A DNA stretch of 5,700 bases from Pseudomonadota bacterium (lineage in GTDB: Bacteria; Desulfobacterota; Desulfobulbia; Desulfobulbales; DAOVYS01), in the NCBI GenBank assembly GCA_030635485.1, contig DAOVYS010000185.1, positions 1 to 5,700 of the forward strand, read 5' to 3'. How positions within the stretch are numbered: the first letter of the stretch is position 1; the number at the start of each line of letters is the position of its first letter. The notes beneath the pieces are model-generated. The model was not told the DNA's origin and ran no database searches. It was given only the letters and a program-made list of their open reading frames with translations. Shown here in pieces: positions 5,040 to 5,700 of the stretch. Position numbers and translations under genes: made by a program.

Positions 5040-5700
5040 ATGACCAGTTCACAGCTTCTGACCTATTGTACCTTCACATATCTTATTGCTTCAATTCTTT
5101 ATGTCGCTGTTTTCCTCTTCCGTGCCCACAAAATTGGAATAATCGCCACTATATTTACGGTAGCGGGCTTTCTCATGCAGACTGCGGGCATAGGACTCAG
5201 ATGGGTGGAATCATATGACATGGGTTATGGCCATGCTCCGCTGACCAACATGTACGAATCCCTGGTCTTTTTTTCCTGGTCAATCATCCTGTTCTATCTT
5301 GGGCTTGAACTGAAATTCAAAAACCGGATCATCGGCGCGTTTGCAACCCCGTTTGCCGTCGCAAGCATGGCCCTTGCCTCTCTAGGGATGCCTGATGAAA
5401 TCAAACCACTCGTTCCGGCCCTTCAGAGCAACTGGCTTATAGTGCACGTAATAACCTGCTTTATCGGTTATGCCGCCCTGACCGTTGCCTGCGGACTTGG
5501 AATCATGTATCTCTTGAAATCCTACAGCGGAAAGCCTGCGGCTCAATCGGGCAATTCGGCAAGTCTCATCGGCTCGCTGCCGGATCTAAAGGTCATTGAC
5601 GACATCACCTACAAATCCATAATATTCGGTTTCCTCTGGCTCAGTGCAGGCATAATCACAGGCGCCAGCTGGTCCAATTCCGCATGGGGCACAGACTGGA
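5040..5700 (+). CDS. ccsA: Cytochrome c biogenesis protein CcsA/ResC, N-terminal part (runs off window)
   Basis: Heme-handling and ligase partner of ResB in System II cytochrome c maturation. It is a polytopic membrane protein of the CcmC/CcmF/CcsA heme-handling family, sometimes called CcsB in databases. The 220 visible residues show hydrophobic segments at about 12-28, 34-52, 74-90, 97-113, 132-158 and 194-211. GHAPLTNMYESL (64-75) is the conserved loop, and NWLIVHV (131-137) carries His136, which probably matches the first periplasmic heme ligand. SAWGTDW (214-220) is the beginning of the tryptophan-rich WWD motif that binds heme, and the window ends inside it. The remaining C-terminal part with the other heme histidines lies beyond base 5700. 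ATG 5040 follows AAGGA (5030-5034), which overlaps the resB stop, so translation is probably coupled to resB. Confidence 0.94.
   Translation, partial: MTSSQLLTYCTFTYLIASILYVAVFLFRAHKIGIIATIFTVAGFLMQTAGIGLRWVESYDMGYGHAPLTNMYESLVFFSWSIILFYLGLELKFKNRIIGAFATPFAVASMALASLGMPDEIKPLVPALQSNWLIVHVITCFIGYAALTVACGLGIMYLLKSYSGKPAAQSGNSASLIGSLPDLKVIDDITYKSIIFGFLWLSAGIITGASWSNSAWGTDW

Overview
The window looks like ordinary core chromosome from an anaerobic or microaerophilic Gram-negative bacterium, most likely Desulfobacterota (the former Deltaproteobacteria, sulfate-reducer-like). This placement is inferred from protein flavour and gene order, namely a bacterial-type prolyl-tRNA synthetase, a long RelA/SpoT homologue, L28, then a System II (ResB/CcsA) cytochrome c maturation pair. 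No mobile element, phage gene, CRISPR array or rRNA/tRNA gene was recognised.

Layout: (1) 1-624 is the 3' end of proS on the plus strand. (2) 652-2826 is a full-length RelA/SpoT homologue, very probably co-transcribed with proS. (3) 2827-3031 is a gap between converging genes, holding a long imperfect hairpin. (4) 3032-3226 is rpmB (ribosomal protein L28) on the minus strand. (5) 3227-3684 is a 458-base non-coding stretch. It carries an rpmB promoter and structured leader, a minus-strand intrinsic terminator, a plus-strand hairpin with a T-run, and a promoter-like sequence with a long resB leader. (6) 3685-5031 is resB, and 5040-5700 is the start of ccsA, which runs off the window.

The genes fall into two themes. 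proS, relA and rpmB concern translation and its stress response: charging tRNA-Pro, making the (p)ppGpp alarmone, and building the large ribosomal subunit. resB and ccsA encode the two membrane partners that carry heme across the membrane and attach it to apocytochromes c.

The most notable observation is in the RelA/SpoT protein. Its N-terminal HD hydrolase domain has lost several catalytic positions (HD to HG, ED to KE, HN to HD), while its synthetase domain looks intact and keeps the RFKD motif usually seen in bifunctional enzymes. This predicts a synthetase-only enzyme that arose separately from the gammaproteobacterial RelA. I found no convincing wholly new multi-gene system here.
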